Position numbers and translations under genes: made by a program
Assembly (NCBI GenBank): GCA_963838805.1
Contig: CAWISK010000004.1
Location: forward strand, 240,493-304,492
DNA length: 64,000 nucleotides
Source: CAVRQM01 sp963838805
Lineage (GTDB): Bacteria; Pseudomonadota; Alphaproteobacteria; Acetobacterales; Acetobacteraceae
Reading direction: 5' to 3'
Shown here: piece after piece, positions 1-9,746 of the stretch
Numbering within the stretch: position 1 is the stretch's first letter
Layout: each line of letters begins with the position of its first letter
Notes under the pieces: model-generated
Told to the model about the DNA's origin: nothing
What the model saw: only the letters and a program-made list of their open reading frames with translations
Database searches by the model: none

Positions 1-1
1 C

Positions 2-163
2 ACCTCCGCCGTCGATTACGTGATGCGGCATCTGGCGCACGCCTATCTGCCCGGCACAAAGCTGCCGCCGGTCGAAGCCGGGGGCGACGAGGAGCCGCTG
101 CTGCCGCTCGAACTGCCGCAGGAGGCGGCGCGGCGGCGGCGCGGGTTGCGGGTGGTGAAATAG
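2..163 (+). CDS. C-terminal end of an unidentified protein (partial)
   Basis: An open frame enters from the left edge and stops with TAG at 161-163, giving 53 residues. The tail reads as a short helical stretch (DYVMRHLAHAYLPGTKLPPV), then an acidic Glu/Leu/Pro run and a strongly basic end (AARRRRGLRVVK). It is followed after 11 bases by the RidA gene on the same strand, so the two may be co-transcribed. I do not recognise the family from this fragment, and the start lies outside the window. Confidence 0.6.
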   Translation, partial: TSAVDYVMRHLAHAYLPGTKLPPVEAGGDEEPLLPLELPQEAARRRRGLRVVK

Positions 164-174
164 GAGATTCGCGA

Positions 175-645
175 ATGCCGGACGACATTGCCACCCGGCT
201 GGCCGGGCTCGGGATCACGCTGCCCGTGCCGCCCGCGCCGGTGGCGAATTACCTGCCGTTCGTGGTCACGGGCGATCTGGTGGTGGTGTCCGGCCAGATT
301 CCGATGCGCGACGGCAAGCTGGCCTTCGCCGGCAAGCTTGGCGGCGGCGGCCTGAGCGTCGAGCAGGGGCAGGAGGCGGCGCGGCTGTGCCTGGTCAATG
401 TACTGGCGCAATTGCGCGCGGCCTGCAGCGGCGATCTGGGCCTGGTGCGGCAGGTGGTGCGGCTGGGCGGCTTCATCGCCGCCGGCGCGGAGTTCACGCA
501 CCATGCGCAGGTGATGAACGGCGCCTCCGATCTGGCCGTTGCCGTGTTCGGTGACGCGGGACGACATGCGCGCAGCACGATTGGCGTGCCGTCGCTGCCG
601 ATGGATGCGGCGGTCGAGATCGAGGGCATGTTCCGCATTGCCTGA
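175..645 (+). CDS. RidA/YjgF family protein
   Basis: A 156-residue protein of the RidA/YjgF/YER057c family, small cytosolic trimers that often hydrolyse reactive enamine/imine intermediates released by PLP enzymes. The visible pattern is the family's: a beta strand ending VVVSGQIP near residues 35-43, a central helix (QEAARLCLVNVLAQLRAA), and the C-terminal block ARSTIGVPSLPMDAAVEIE, in the place of the usual RxxVxxxxLPxxAxVEIE. It resembles the longer 150-residue branch rather than the classic 128-residue form. GGAGAT lies just upstream of the ATG. It sits 27 bases before a FemAB-like gene. Substrate is not inferable. Confidence 0.9.
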   Translation: MPDDIATRLAGLGITLPVPPAPVANYLPFVVTGDLVVVSGQIPMRDGKLAFAGKLGGGGLSVEQGQEAARLCLVNVLAQLRAACSGDLGLVRQVVRLGGFIAAGAEFTHHAQVMNGASDLAVAVFGDAGRHARSTIGVPSLPMDAAVEIEGMFRIA

Positions 646-672
646 AGCGTCGGCGGCTCTACCTTTGGAGCC

Positions 673-1857
673 ATGCCGGACGGAACCACGCCGCTCACCC
701 TGTCGCTGCACCGCGCCATCGCCGAAATTCCCGCCGCCGAATGGGATGCCTGCGCCGGGCCTGACAATCCCTTCGTCAGCCACGCCTTCCTGTCCGCGGT
801 CGAGGAGAGCGGCTCGACCGGGAGGCGCACCGGCTGGCTGCCGCAGCACGCGGCGCTGCGCGATGCCGCGGGCGGGGTGGCCGGGGTCGCGCCGATGTAC
901 GCGAAATCGCATAGCTATGGCGAGTACGTGTTCGACCACGGCTGGGCGCACGCCTTCGAGCAGGCCGGCGGCAGCTACTATCCGAAGCTGCAAGTGGCCG
1001 TGCCGTTCAGTCCCGTCCCCGGACCGCGCCTGCTGATCCGCCCGGAATCCGGCGTGCCGCGCGAGGCGCTCGGCCGGGCGCTGGCGCAGGCCTGCGGCGA
1101 GATGGGACTGTCCTCCGTTCATGCCAGTTTCTGCACGCAGGCCGATTGGGCGGCGCTGGGCGACGCCGGCTGGCTGCAACGCATCGGCGTGCAGTTCCAT
1201 TGGGAGAACGCCGGCTATGCCTGCTTCGACGATTTCCTGGCGGCATTGGCCTCGCGCAAGCGCAAGCAGATCCGCCGCGAGCGGCGCGATGCCAACGCGG
1301 CCGGGCTGGAGTTCGTGGTGCTGCGCGGCCCAGAGATCGGCCGGCGGGAGTGGGACGCGTTCTATGCGTTCTACACCTCGACGGTGGACCGCAAATGGGG
1401 CAGCGCCTATCTGACGCGGCCATTCTTCAGCCTGCTGTCCGAGCGGCTGGGCGATGCGGTAGTGCTGATGCTGGCGCTCTCTCGCGGCAAGCCGGTGGCG
1501 GGGGCGCTGAACCTGATGGGGCGCGAGGCGCTGTTCGGCCGCAACTGGGGCTGTCGCGGCGATTGGCCGTTCCTGCATTTCGAGCTGTGCTATTACCGCG
1601 CCATCGATTTCGCGATCGCGCACGGGCTGGCGCGGGTCGAGGCGGGGGCGCAGGGCGAGCACAAGATCCAGCGCGGCTATCAGCCGCGGCCGACCTTTTC
1701 GGCGCATTGGATCGCGCATGGCGGGCTGCGCCGGGCGGTCGCCGATTTCCTGGATCGCGAACGCCCGGCGATGCTGGCCGAAATCGCGGCGATGGAGCAG
1801 GCCGGACCATTCCGGCACTGCGAGGGCGAGATGTCGAAACCGCAGCGGGATAGTTGA
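673..1857 (+). CDS. GNAT-fold FemAB-like protein (DUF482 family)
   Basis: A 394-residue protein matching the peptidogalycan biosynthesis/recognition (FemAB-like, formerly DUF482) family common in Proteobacteria. Recognisable pieces are the N-terminal ETP-style opening (AEWDACAGPDNPFVSHAFLSAVEESGS), the MYAKSHSYGEYVFDHGWAHAFEQ block, the KRKQIRRERR basic helix near residue 200, and the C-terminal GAQGEHKIQRGYQPRPTFSAHWI signature. These proteins have a double acyltransferase fold and an unproven transfer function. TTTGGAGCC precedes the ATG. No frame break is seen. It is probably in one transcription unit with the RidA gene upstream. Confidence 0.88.
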   Translation: MPDGTTPLTLSLHRAIAEIPAAEWDACAGPDNPFVSHAFLSAVEESGSTGRRTGWLPQHAALRDAAGGVAGVAPMYAKSHSYGEYVFDHGWAHAFEQAGGSYYPKLQVAVPFSPVPGPRLLIRPESGVPREALGRALAQACGEMGLSSVHASFCTQADWAALGDAGWLQRIGVQFHWENAGYACFDDFLAALASRKRKQIRRERRDANAAGLEFVVLRGPEIGRREWDAFYAFYTSTVDRKWGSAYLTRPFFSLLSERLGDAVVLMLALSRGKPVAGALNLMGREALFGRNWGCRGDWPFLHFELCYYRAIDFAIAHGLARVEAGAQGEHKIQRGYQPRPTFSAHWIAHGGLRRAVADFLDRERPAMLAEIAAMEQAGPFRHCEGEMSKPQRDS

Positions 1858-2126
1858 GGGCGGCACAGGCGCGTCATCCCCACGGAGCGGTTCGGCGCTC
1901 CCAGGACGGGACAGGGAAGACCGGAAACGGTCGTCGTATGACCGGTTCGTGACTTGCCGTGAACGGGCGCAAGCGTGACATCTTACTGCGGCCGTGTGCC
2001 CAAGACTTAGAGCATCCGATACGATGGCCTGCGCCGATCGACAGCCCTCGTGCCCGGAGCGGCGGACGATCGTGACGGCCGGCCTCGGAACACATGACCG
2101 AGGGAATACGCACCGGGGAGGCGATC
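1858..2126. other. Intergenic region, no gene seen
   Basis: About 270 bases between the FemAB-like gene and the beta-propeller gene. Open frames here are short and lack coding character. A promoter for the downstream secreted protein would be expected in this stretch, but I cannot point to a convincing -35/-10 pair. The last bases carry the GGGGAG ribosome-binding site of the next gene. Confidence 0.5.
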
Positions 2127-3716
2127 ATGGCCACACAGGTCAAACAGATGCTGGAACGCGCCAATACCCGGTCGAAGGCAACCCGATTGCGCGCCGGTAT
2201 GCTGGCGCTGTGTCTGCTGTCGCTGCTGCGCAGCGCGCCGGCAGCAGCCAGCGACCTCTCCCAAGGCGCCACCTACCACGCAGATGCGGCGCGCTCGGGC
2301 AATTTCGTGGCGGCGGGCCTCACCCGGGCGAGTGCGGCCACAATGCACCGCGACACGAGTTTCGGCGGAGCCTTCGCCGGGATCGCCAAGGACCAGCCGC
2401 TCTACTGGCGCGCGCCCGGCGCCACACACGGGATCGTCGTGGTCGGCACCGATCAGGACGTGATCCAGGCGTTCGATTCGGTCACCGGCGCACCGGTCTG
2501 GAGCGCGAAACTGGGCACTCCCTTTACCCGATCGGTACCGCATTGCGGTCCCCCCCGTTCCGTCGGCGTTCTGGGCACACCGGTCATAGACCCGAACGCA
2601 GGCATCCTGTACGCCCTGGACTCGGCGAAGGACTCCTCGGGTGCCGACCAATACGCCATCTGGGCGATCTCGCTCGCGAACGGCACGGCCGAGCCCGGCT
2701 GGCCGCTGATCCTGGCGCCGGCCATCGCGAAGCTGGGGCTGACCTTCACGCCGATCATACAAGACCAGCATACGTCCCTGGCACTCGTCGGCGGGCGCAT
2801 CTACGCGGGGTTTGCCGCCAACCACGGCGACTGCAGCAACTATCACGGCTGGGTCGTGGGTATCGACCCGGCAACGGCCAAGGTCACCGGCGCGTGGGAG
2901 TCGCGCGCCACGCGAGCGGGCGTCTGGTCGGAGGGAGGGGTCGTGTCCGACGGCACGAGCCTGTTCTTCACCACCGGGAATGGCAACGAGCCGAAACGCT
3001 GGCTCGACGGAGACGCCGTGTTCCGGCTGCCCGTGTCGCTTGCGCACGTATCGAGCACCAAGGACTATTTCGTGGCGCCCAACTTTGAGGCGCTCGACAA
3101 GGCGGACCTCGATCTTGGCGGCACATCGCCGCTGCCGGTTGACGTGCCGCTCACAGGCGGCGGCAGCGCGCAGTGGCTGGTGCAGATCGGCAAGGACGGC
3201 AACGCCTATGTCCTCGATCGGGCGAATCTGGGCGGGATCGGCGGCAGCCTGCTGGTGCAGAACGTCGCGCAATTGCCGGAAATCACCGCGCCGGTGGTTT
3301 TTGCCGCCTCCGGAGGTCTGACCATCGCGTTCAGCGGCGTCGGCACGAACTGCCCGGCACCCGTCGGCTCGCCGCTGCTCATCGCCCTGACGCTCACGGC
3401 TCAGCCGGGTCCATCGCTGCGAACGCAGTGGTGCGCGGGGCCGAAGACCTCCGGCAACCCGAGCGATTCAGCCGTGCCGATCGTCACGACGACGAATGGC
3501 ACGGCCAACCCGATCGTGTGGGTCACAGCACCCGGCGGCGATCAGCGGCTGCACGGCTATCGGGGCGATACCGGCGCCACGCTGTTCAATGGCGGCGGCA
3601 AGGGCGACAGCATGGCCGGGCTGCAGCGCCGCTCCTCAATTCTGGTGGCCGAAGGACGGCTGTTCATCGCCGCTTCCGGCCGGCTGTACGCGTTCGACTA
3701 CACACCGGGGCTGTAG
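2127..3716 (+). CDS. Secreted PQQ-like beta-propeller protein
   Basis: A 529-residue protein with a probable signal peptide (basic RLRAG, hydrophobic MLALCLLSLL, then APAAAS) and repeated propeller-blade signatures: VIQAFDSVTGAPVWSAKLG, GWVVGIDPATAKVTGAWE, GRLYAFDYTPG. These W-motif-like blades are typical of PQQ-dependent dehydrogenase and BamB-like propellers. I chose the ATG at 2127 because GGGGAG lies just upstream; an in-frame ATG at 2094 would add an unlikely leader. It contains no cytochrome c CxxCH and no obvious catalytic Asp-Glu set, so an enzyme role is unproven. It looks monocistronic, followed by a convergent gene. Confidence 0.75.
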   Translation: MATQVKQMLERANTRSKATRLRAGMLALCLLSLLRSAPAAASDLSQGATYHADAARSGNFVAAGLTRASAATMHRDTSFGGAFAGIAKDQPLYWRAPGATHGIVVVGTDQDVIQAFDSVTGAPVWSAKLGTPFTRSVPHCGPPRSVGVLGTPVIDPNAGILYALDSAKDSSGADQYAIWAISLANGTAEPGWPLILAPAIAKLGLTFTPIIQDQHTSLALVGGRIYAGFAANHGDCSNYHGWVVGIDPATAKVTGAWESRATRAGVWSEGGVVSDGTSLFFTTGNGNEPKRWLDGDAVFRLPVSLAHVSSTKDYFVAPNFEALDKADLDLGGTSPLPVDVPLTGGGSAQWLVQIGKDGNAYVLDRANLGGIGGSLLVQNVAQLPEITAPVVFAASGGLTIAFSGVGTNCPAPVGSPLLIALTLTAQPGPSLRTQWCAGPKTSGNPSDSAVPIVTTTNGTANPIVWVTAPGGDQRLHGYRGDTGATLFNGGGKGDSMAGLQRRSSILVAEGRLFIAASGRLYAFDYTPGL

Positions 3717-3765
3717 CACCGCACGAAGCGCGCCGGCCGCCTCGTGAAAGGGGCGGAGCGAAGCA

Positions 3766-5417
3766 TCACGATCCCTGCCGCGGCATCCGCCCGAAAAGGC
3801 TTGGCTGGGCGGACATGCTGATCGTGTCGTCGGGATCGGCGGGATACTCGGCGCGATACTCCAGCCGACAGCCACCGAGTTGAACGACGGCCCCGGACTC
3901 GAGGACCGTCGTGGCGGCAATCCGCCGGCCGTCGATGAATGTCCCGTTGGTGGAATTGAGATCAGTGACCGTCACCTCTCCGTCCGCGAGCACGATCCGG
4001 CAATGCGCGCGCGAAACCCTGTGGTCGCCCAGCAGCACGTCGGCATTCGCCCCTCGGCCGACCAGTAGCGGCCGGACCTCAAGCGTGACCTCGCGCTCCG
4101 CGGCACCCGGCTGCACTACCAGCAGAACGCGCCGCGGTTCCGGCTGATCGCGCACCGGCTGGAGGGGGGCGATCGCGCCGCTGCCACCGCGCGGGCGACT
4201 GCTCGCTTCGGCCAGCCCCGCCCGGCGCAGCCCGCTCAACAGACGCGCACCTCCGCCCTCGGTCGCGCCGAACCGCCGTCTCACCGCCCGGAGCGAGCAG
4301 GTCGGATCGAGTTCCAGCAGCCGCCAGAGCATAGCGGCGGCCTCATCTTCCCGCCCGCCGAACGCCAGGGCGGCCGCCAGGATACGGCAGGCATCGGTCG
4401 AGGCCGGGTTGTGATGTGCCGCGCGGCGTGCCGCCTCCAGCGCCGGCTCGTCGCGCCCAAGCGCCAGCAGGGCGTAGCCGATGCCGCTCCAGGTCAAATC
4501 ATCACCGGCACCGAGCTGCTCCGCGCACTCGAACCGATGCAAGCGCCTGCTCGGCTTCGCCAACATACAGCAGGGCATAGCCGCTCCTGCTCCACACCGA
4601 GGGCGCGTGCGGATTGGCCTCGATCGCGCGGCCCGCCAGCGCCACGGCCAGATCGCCGTCCCCGGCTGTGGCCGCGATGCGCAGCGCCAGCGTCGCCAGC
4701 GCCTCGGCGTCGTCCGGTGCAAGCTCGACCGCGAGACGGGCGCGATCGAGCAGGCCCTCCAGCGCCTCCTCCGGCAGCCAGCCATTGGCCACCGCGCCGC
4801 CCACGCTGGCATCCGCCTGCACCAGCGCCGGGACGAAATGCGGATCAAGCGCCAGGGCGCGCTCCAGCAGCGCACGCGCCTCCTCGTTGCCGCGGCGCCC
4901 CGGACTCCGTTGCACCCCGAGCGCGCGCAGGGTGAGGTCGTAGGCATCGAGGCTGTGCGCGGGCTTGGCCATGGCACGGTCGATTTCGGCACGTTCCAGT
5001 GTCGGCACGAGCGCGCCCACAACGCTCGCCGCGGTCTCGTCCTGCGCCGCGAGGCGGTCCTGCGCGTCGTATTCGTACCGTTCAGCCCAGAGATTGGCGC
5101 CGCTTTCGGCATGGATCGCCCGGACGCCGATGCGCAGCCTTGTGCCGGTCTTGCGCAGGCTGCCGTCCACCACGTAGCGGGCATCCGGCGCGCGCACCAC
5201 CCCGGCGTCGCGACGTTCGCGCGCGGGGGTCGCCTGGCGCGCGACCACGAACATCCCGCGGAAGCGGGAGAGTGCCGTGACCAGATCCTCGACCAGTCCG
5301 CTGGCGATGAAGATCCTGCTCGGGATCGGCGCTCACGTTCCGGAACGGCAGCACCAGCACCGACGGCCGTTCCGCCTGCCTCGGGGGCACCGCACCCGGC
5401 TCCGTGCCGCTTCCCAC
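3766..5417 (-). CDS. TPR-repeat and FHA-domain protein, frame broken twice
   Basis: Read across two frame breaks (near 5313 and near 4535) this is one protein of about 550 residues. The N-terminus (PSVLVLPFRNVSADPEQD, then SGLVEDLVTALSRFRGMFVVAR, then ARYVVDGSLRKTG) is the module that follows the cyclase or winged-helix domain in many adenylate-cyclase/CadC-like TPR proteins; here that first domain is absent. Tetratricopeptide helices follow (ARALLERALALDPHFVPAL, LARLAVELAPDDAEALATLALR). The C-terminus is a forkhead-associated domain with VGRGANADVLL, SRAHC and LNSTNGTFIDG, which binds phosphothreonine. The start is GTG at 5415-5417. It begins just after the alcohol dehydrogenase stop on the same strand. 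A signalling or scaffold role is inferred. Confidence 0.75.
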
Positions 5418-5429
5418 CCGCAGCCCGCC

Positions 5430-6474
5430 TCACCCTGGCGGGAACGCGATCTGGATCTTCACGTCGGTCGGATGCGCCTCGGCCGCGCGCTCGAACGCCT
5501 GCACGCTCTGCTCGAAATCGAAGGTGCGAGAGACCAGCGGCTTCAGATCGACCTTGCCCGAGGCGATCAGGTTGATGGCGCGGTCATAGATGTTGGCATA
5601 ACGGAACACCGTCTCCATGCGGATTTCCTTCGCCTGGGCGGCGACGATGTTGAACGGCACCGGATCGACCGGCATGCCCACGAACACCACGCAGCCGCCG
5701 GGGCACACCACGTCGAACAGCGTGTCGTACACGCGCGGGCTGCCGCTCGCCTCGAACACCACGTCGGCCCCCCAGCCATCGGTCGCTTCACGCACCGTCT
5801 GGCCGAGATCGGCGGTCTTCACGTTGACCGGCGTGATGCCCGCATATCCTCCGGCAATGTCCAGCTTCTCCTGCACCAGATCGGAGATGAACACCCGCGC
5901 ACAGCCGCCCGCGAGTGCAGCCAGCGCCACCATGATGCCGATCGGTCCGCAACCCGTGACCACGCCCACATCGCCCGGCTTGATCCTGGCCCGCAGCGCC
6001 GATTGCATGCCGATCGCGAAGGGTTCCACCATCGCCGCCTCGGCGAAGCTCACATTGTCCGGCAGCTTGTAGGTGAACGCCGCCGGATGGATCACCTCGG
6101 GCGTCAGGCAGCCATGGATCGGCGGCGTGGCCCAGAAGCGGACCGCCGGATCGACATTGTAGATGCCGAGCTTCGCCGCCCGGCTCTGCATGTCGGGGAT
6201 CCCCGGCTCCATGCACACCCGGTCGCCCATGGCGAGAGTCCGTGACGTCGTCGCCGACCTCCGTGACGGTCCCCGCCGCCTCGTGCCCCAGCACCATCGG
6301 CTCGCGCACCACGAATGGCCCGATGCGGCCATGCGTGTAGTAATGCACGTCGCTGCCGCAGACCCCCACCGTGTGCATCCGCACCCGCACGTCGCGCGGG
6401 CCAAGCTCTCCCGGCAGGTCGATCTCGCGCAGGGCAAGCTCCCGCTGCCGCTCCAGCACCAACGCACGCGCCAT
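5430..6474 (-). CDS. Zinc-type alcohol dehydrogenase, sorbitol/xylitol dehydrogenase group, one frame break
   Basis: A medium-chain dehydrogenase of about 347 residues, which would oxidise a polyol with NAD. Catalytic zinc ligands are visible in VGVCGSDVHYYTHG and LGHEAAG. The NAD fold is marked by TGCGPIGIMVALAAL. The frame breaks near 6240, between EVGDDVT and LAMGDRVCMEPG. The loop that normally holds the four structural-zinc cysteines reads GIPDMQSRAAKLGIYNVDP, with none, as in some bacterial xylitol dehydrogenases I recall. The start is supported by GGGAGGAACGTC before ATG. Upstream on the same strand is a LuxR-type regulator and divergent from that an MFS transporter, suggesting a small uptake and oxidation unit. 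The exact substrate is unknown. Confidence 0.82.
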
Positions 6475-6535
6475 GACGTTCCTCCCAAGCTGCGGCCGGT
6501 ATTCTGCCGTGGGCGGAAGAAGGCGACCAGGGGTT

Positions 6536-7677
6536 CTACCCGGCGACGATGCCCCGCAGCGTCGCCAGCAGGGCGGCGAGTTCGGCCTGACGCGCGGTGC
6601 CGGTCTTGTCGAAGACCCGATGCAGGTGCGTCCGCGCGGTGGACGGCGCGATCCCCAGCGCCCGGGCCGCCGCCTTGACCCCGCCGCCGCTGGCGACGCG
6701 CGCCGCCAGCGCCGCCTCGGCCGGCGTCAGGCCATACAGCGCGCGCAACTGCCCCGGCGCGACGGTGGCGGCCTCGGCATCGGGGTCCGCCACCAGCACC
6801 ACGGCGGCCGGCAGCGACCCCGGCACCCATTCCGGCTGCGCCCCGGCGCGCAGCGGGGTCACCATGACAGAGAGCGCGCGCCGGCCGGAGGGCCGATCGA
6901 GCCGCATCGAACCACCGCTGCGCAGCGCGCCCACGGCGCCGACAGCGCGCCCGATCAGCCGGCGGAGTGAAGCCGTCTGTGCGGCCGTCGCGGCGCACAG
7001 ACCGGCCGCATTGGCGCGCACGCCGTCGGCCCTTGCCAGCAGCGCCTCGGCCGCGCGGTTGGCGAAGGCGATGCCGCCGCGCGCGTCAACCAGGAACATG
7101 GCCTGCGGCAGACGATCCAGCGCGTCGGTGGCGCTGCTCGCCTCCACCGCGGCCGCGCGCAGGCGCAATTGCAGCTTCATGGCGCGCCCGAAATGCGGAA
7201 GCAGCATCGACATCGTATCGACGTGTTCCTGTTCGAAGTCGCCTGCTCTGCGACGAACACGTAGCAACGATCCTGCCCGAGACCCGTGGCCTCCCGGAGC
7301 GCGAGGCCCTGGATGACACCATGCATGTCCATGCGGACGGGCGAAATCGTTGTAGAACTCGCTTCGCAGCATAGTCGTTTTGTCAGCGATCATCCGATCC
7401 GTATAGACACCCGGAGGGCGCGGTCGAACATGCGGGGCCGCAACGGGTCGCTTGAGATGATAGTGGTTTGCGTAAGGGACCTCGCGTCCGATGAGATGCG
7501 CTGAACACAATGGAACGTGGGAGTCCTGCCCGCGTGCGTCCTGGAAGACGGCAATCGCCGGCACGCCGCCCAAAGATCGTCAAACCGTTCCAGCGCCGTG
7601 GTCCACCCAGCGTCATCCAGCGCCGCATCGTAGATCGCGGCAACAACGGACAGGAGGTCTGCGGACGATCCCGACAC
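6536..7677 (-). CDS. LuxR-type (helix-turn-helix) transcriptional regulator, several frame breaks
   Basis: A regulator of about 380 residues recovered by joining frames at roughly 7590, 7340 and 7250. The N-terminal sensor-like part contains LLSVVAAIYDAALDDAGWTT, YNDFARP and GDFEQEHVDTMSMLLPHFGRAM, then a PAS-like stretch (RLPQAMFLVDARGGIAFANRAAEALL). The C-terminus is the DNA-binding HTH: LYGLTPAEAALAARVASG, KAAARALGIAPSTARTHLHRVFDKTGTARQAELAALL. The best start is GTG at 7675-7677 with GGAGAC just upstream. It is divergent from the MFS transporter gene and precedes the polyol-type dehydrogenase, so control of either or both is a reasonable inference. Confidence 0.78.
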
Positions 7678-7868
7678 GGCCTTGTCTCCGACAGCTTGAG
7701 GGCTGATGCGAGGGACGTAGAGGCTTAGCCGGACGACAGCACGGACGTACTTCCATTTGCAAAGAAAATATATTGCAACTATTGCGCATGCCGGTCGGCC
7801 ATCGCCGCTGGACAGGCTCCGGCTTTCGTCCGCTATGCTCCGCTCAGGACCAAGGGGGAGGACGGTGC
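7678..7868. promoter_or_regulatory. Divergent promoter region with TTGCAA repeats
   Basis: The 190-base space between the divergent LuxR-type regulator and the MFS transporter holds an AT-rich island at about 7755-7785. In it the self-complementary hexamer TTGCAA occurs at 7757-7762 and again at 7773-7778, with a related TTGCGC at 782-87 of the same block (7782-7787). A repeated palindrome in an AT-rich window between a regulator and its divergent neighbour is a plausible operator, but no binding evidence exists. Confidence 0.4.
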
Positions 7869-9168
7869 ATGTCAGCGGGCACGATCGGCGAACCGGCAGG
7901 ACTCGCGCCCGGCCGGGGCGATGCGCTGGAAGCGGCTGATCCCGGCGGCCATGATCGTCTACATCATCTCGTTCATGGACCGAACCAATATCGGCTATGC
8001 CTTCGCCGGCATCGGCCACGATTTCCACGTGACCAAGGCGCAGCAAGGGCTGGCCGGCGGCATCTTCTTCATCGGCTACGTGCTGCTGCAAATCCCGGGC
8101 GGCTACCTGGCCTCGCGCTGGAGTGCCAAGAAATTCGTGGGCATCATGATCCTGCTCTGGGGGGCGGCGGCGATCTGGTGCGGCCTCACCCGCAGCTTCA
8201 ACGAGCTGATCGTCGCCCGCTTCCTGCTGGGCGTCGCCGAAGGCGGCATCTGGCCCGCCATCCTGGTGCTGATCAGCCACTGGTTCCCGGTCAGCGAGCG
8301 GGCGCGCGCCTACAGCTTCTGGATGGCCAACCTCGCCATCGCCTCGATCATCACCCAGCCGGTCTCGGGGTTCATCGTCCAGGCGACGTCCTGGCGCACC
8401 ATGTTCCTCATCGAGGGCGTGCTGCCGTTCATCATCGCCACGCCCATCTGGTGGCTGATGGTGGCCGACACGCCGCGCCAGGCGCCGTGGTGCGGCACGG
8501 CCGAGCGCGACTACATCGAGGGGTCGCTGGCGCGCGACCGCGAAGGCGAGCCGCCGCCGGTGCCGTTCAGCGCGATCTTCTCCAACCGCACCGTCTGGCA
8601 ACTGGTCGTGGTGTATTTCCTGGTGCAGGTCGGCTTCTACGGCCTCAACATGTGGCTGCCGACCCTGCTGAAGCATCTGACCGAGGCGGGGTTCGGCGCG
8701 GTCGGGCTGATCGCGGCACTGCCCTACATCACGGCCATCGTCTTCATGTGGGTCAACGGCTCGATCGCCGACCGCAACCGGCGCTATCAGTTGCACGTGC
8801 TGCTGCCGATGGCGATCGCCGCCGTGAGCCTCGTGCTGTCGGTCTGGATCGGCCAGAGTTCGGTCGTGCTCTCGGTGGTGTTCATCTGCCTCGCGATGGG
8901 CGGTGCCTTGTCCTACGACGGCCCGTTCTGGGCGGCGGCATCGCGGGCCATGCCTGTCGCCGTGGTGGGCGGGGCGATGGGCCTGATCAACGCGCTCGGC
9001 AATCTCGGCGGCTTCCTGGGGCCGCAGCTCGGCGGCAAGCTGCAGGATCTGAGCGGCGGCAGCTTCTTCACGACGGCGCTCCTGCTGTCCGCTTCGCTGC
9101 TGGCCGCCGGACTGTTCATGATGACGATCCGCCTGCGCCACGACGCCACCGCCGTCGCGCGGCACTGA
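7869..9168 (+). CDS. MFS transporter, anion:cation symporter-like, frame break near its start
   Basis: A twelve-helix major facilitator of about 430 residues. The N-terminal half carries MDRTNIGYAFAGIGHDF and the GGYLASRWSAKKF loop-2-3 motif; the second half begins after the PPPVPFSAIFSNRTVWQL linker. This layout matches the ACS family (tartrate, hexuronate, phthalate and similar organic anion carriers). The ATG at 7869 has a strong GGGGGAGG site but reads in another frame from residue 18 onward, so a one-base error near 7915 is likely. Without it the next usable ATG is at 7921, with no good ribosome-binding site. Substrate is not deducible; the neighbouring polyol dehydrogenase hints at carbon uptake. 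Confidence 0.85.
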
Positions 9169-9223
9169 CCGGGCGGCCCGGCTTGAAAACGGCCGGCCGA
9201 CTCCCGACGCTTTTAGCTGGGCG

Positions 9224-9246
9224 GCCCCGGGGCGATGCCCCGGGGC
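9224..9246 (+). terminator. Strong GC hairpin after the MFS gene
   Basis: The 10-mer GCCCCGGGGC occurs at 9224-9233 and 9237-9246 with GAT between, forming a stem that can pair perfectly. It lies 56 bases after the MFS stop. No T-run follows, so it is at best a weak or Rho-assisted terminator. Confidence 0.4.
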
Positions 9247-9262
9247 TGTCGTCATCGCCATC

Positions 9263-9292
9263 GTCATTCAGGGCGAAGTCATTCAGGGCGAA
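9263..9292 (+). repeat. Tandem 15-bp duplication before the CBS gene
   Basis: GTCATTCAGGGCGAA at 9263-9277 is repeated exactly at 9278-9292, ending a few bases before the ribosome-binding site of the CBS-domain gene. It could be a slippage duplication or a paired binding site. Confidence 0.6.
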
Positions 9293-9303
9293 GCCGGGAG
9301 CGG

Positions 9304-9741
9304 ATGATGCTGATTTCCGACGTTCTGCGGGCCAAGGGCCGCGAGGTGACCAAGATCGGTCCGGACGAGCGCGTGAGAGAGGCGGTCCGCCGCCTGTCGG
9401 AGCGGCGCATCGGCGCCATCGTGGTCGAGGATGCCTGGATGAAGCTCGCGGGCATCTTCTCGGAGCGCGACCTGCTGAACGCGATCGCCCGGCGCGGGCC
9501 GGAGGTGCTCGATTGCGCGGTGTCCGAGGTGATGACCGCGCATGTCCTCACCTGCACCTCCTCCGAGCGGGTGGACGCGGCGCTGGCCATGATGACGATG
9601 CGGCGCATCCGCCACCTGCCCGTGGTGGATGCGGGTCAGCTGGTGGGCATCGTCAGCATCGGCGACCTGGTGAAGTACCGGCTCGACGAGAAGGAGCTGG
9701 AGGCGAACGTCCTGCTGGAGATTTCCCGCCTGCGCGCCTGA
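9304..9741 (+). CDS. CBS-pair domain protein
   Basis: A 145-residue cytosolic protein made of two CBS motifs (Bateman module) with nothing added: the first around VREAVRRLSERRIGAIVVED through GIFSERDLLNAIARRG, the second around VDAALAMMTMRRIRHLPVVD through GIVSIGDLVKYRL. Such modules bind adenine nucleotides and act as energy or redox sensors. The start is ATG at 9304, or 9307 directly after it; GGGAG lies immediately upstream of both. It stands alone between a 15-bp duplication and a convergent membrane-protein gene, so no partner is suggested. Confidence 0.9.
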   Translation: MMLISDVLRAKGREVTKIGPDERVREAVRRLSERRIGAIVVEDAWMKLAGIFSERDLLNAIARRGPEVLDCAVSEVMTAHVLTCTSSERVDAALAMMTMRRIRHLPVVDAGQLVGIVSIGDLVKYRLDEKELEANVLLEISRLRA

Positions 9742-9746
9742 CGCGG

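Noticed and set aside
7390..9267. Minus-strand open frame of about 625 codons over the MFS gene
   Set aside because: Only its last part is real, being the N-terminus of the LuxR-type regulator in the correct frame; the rest is antisense to the transporter.
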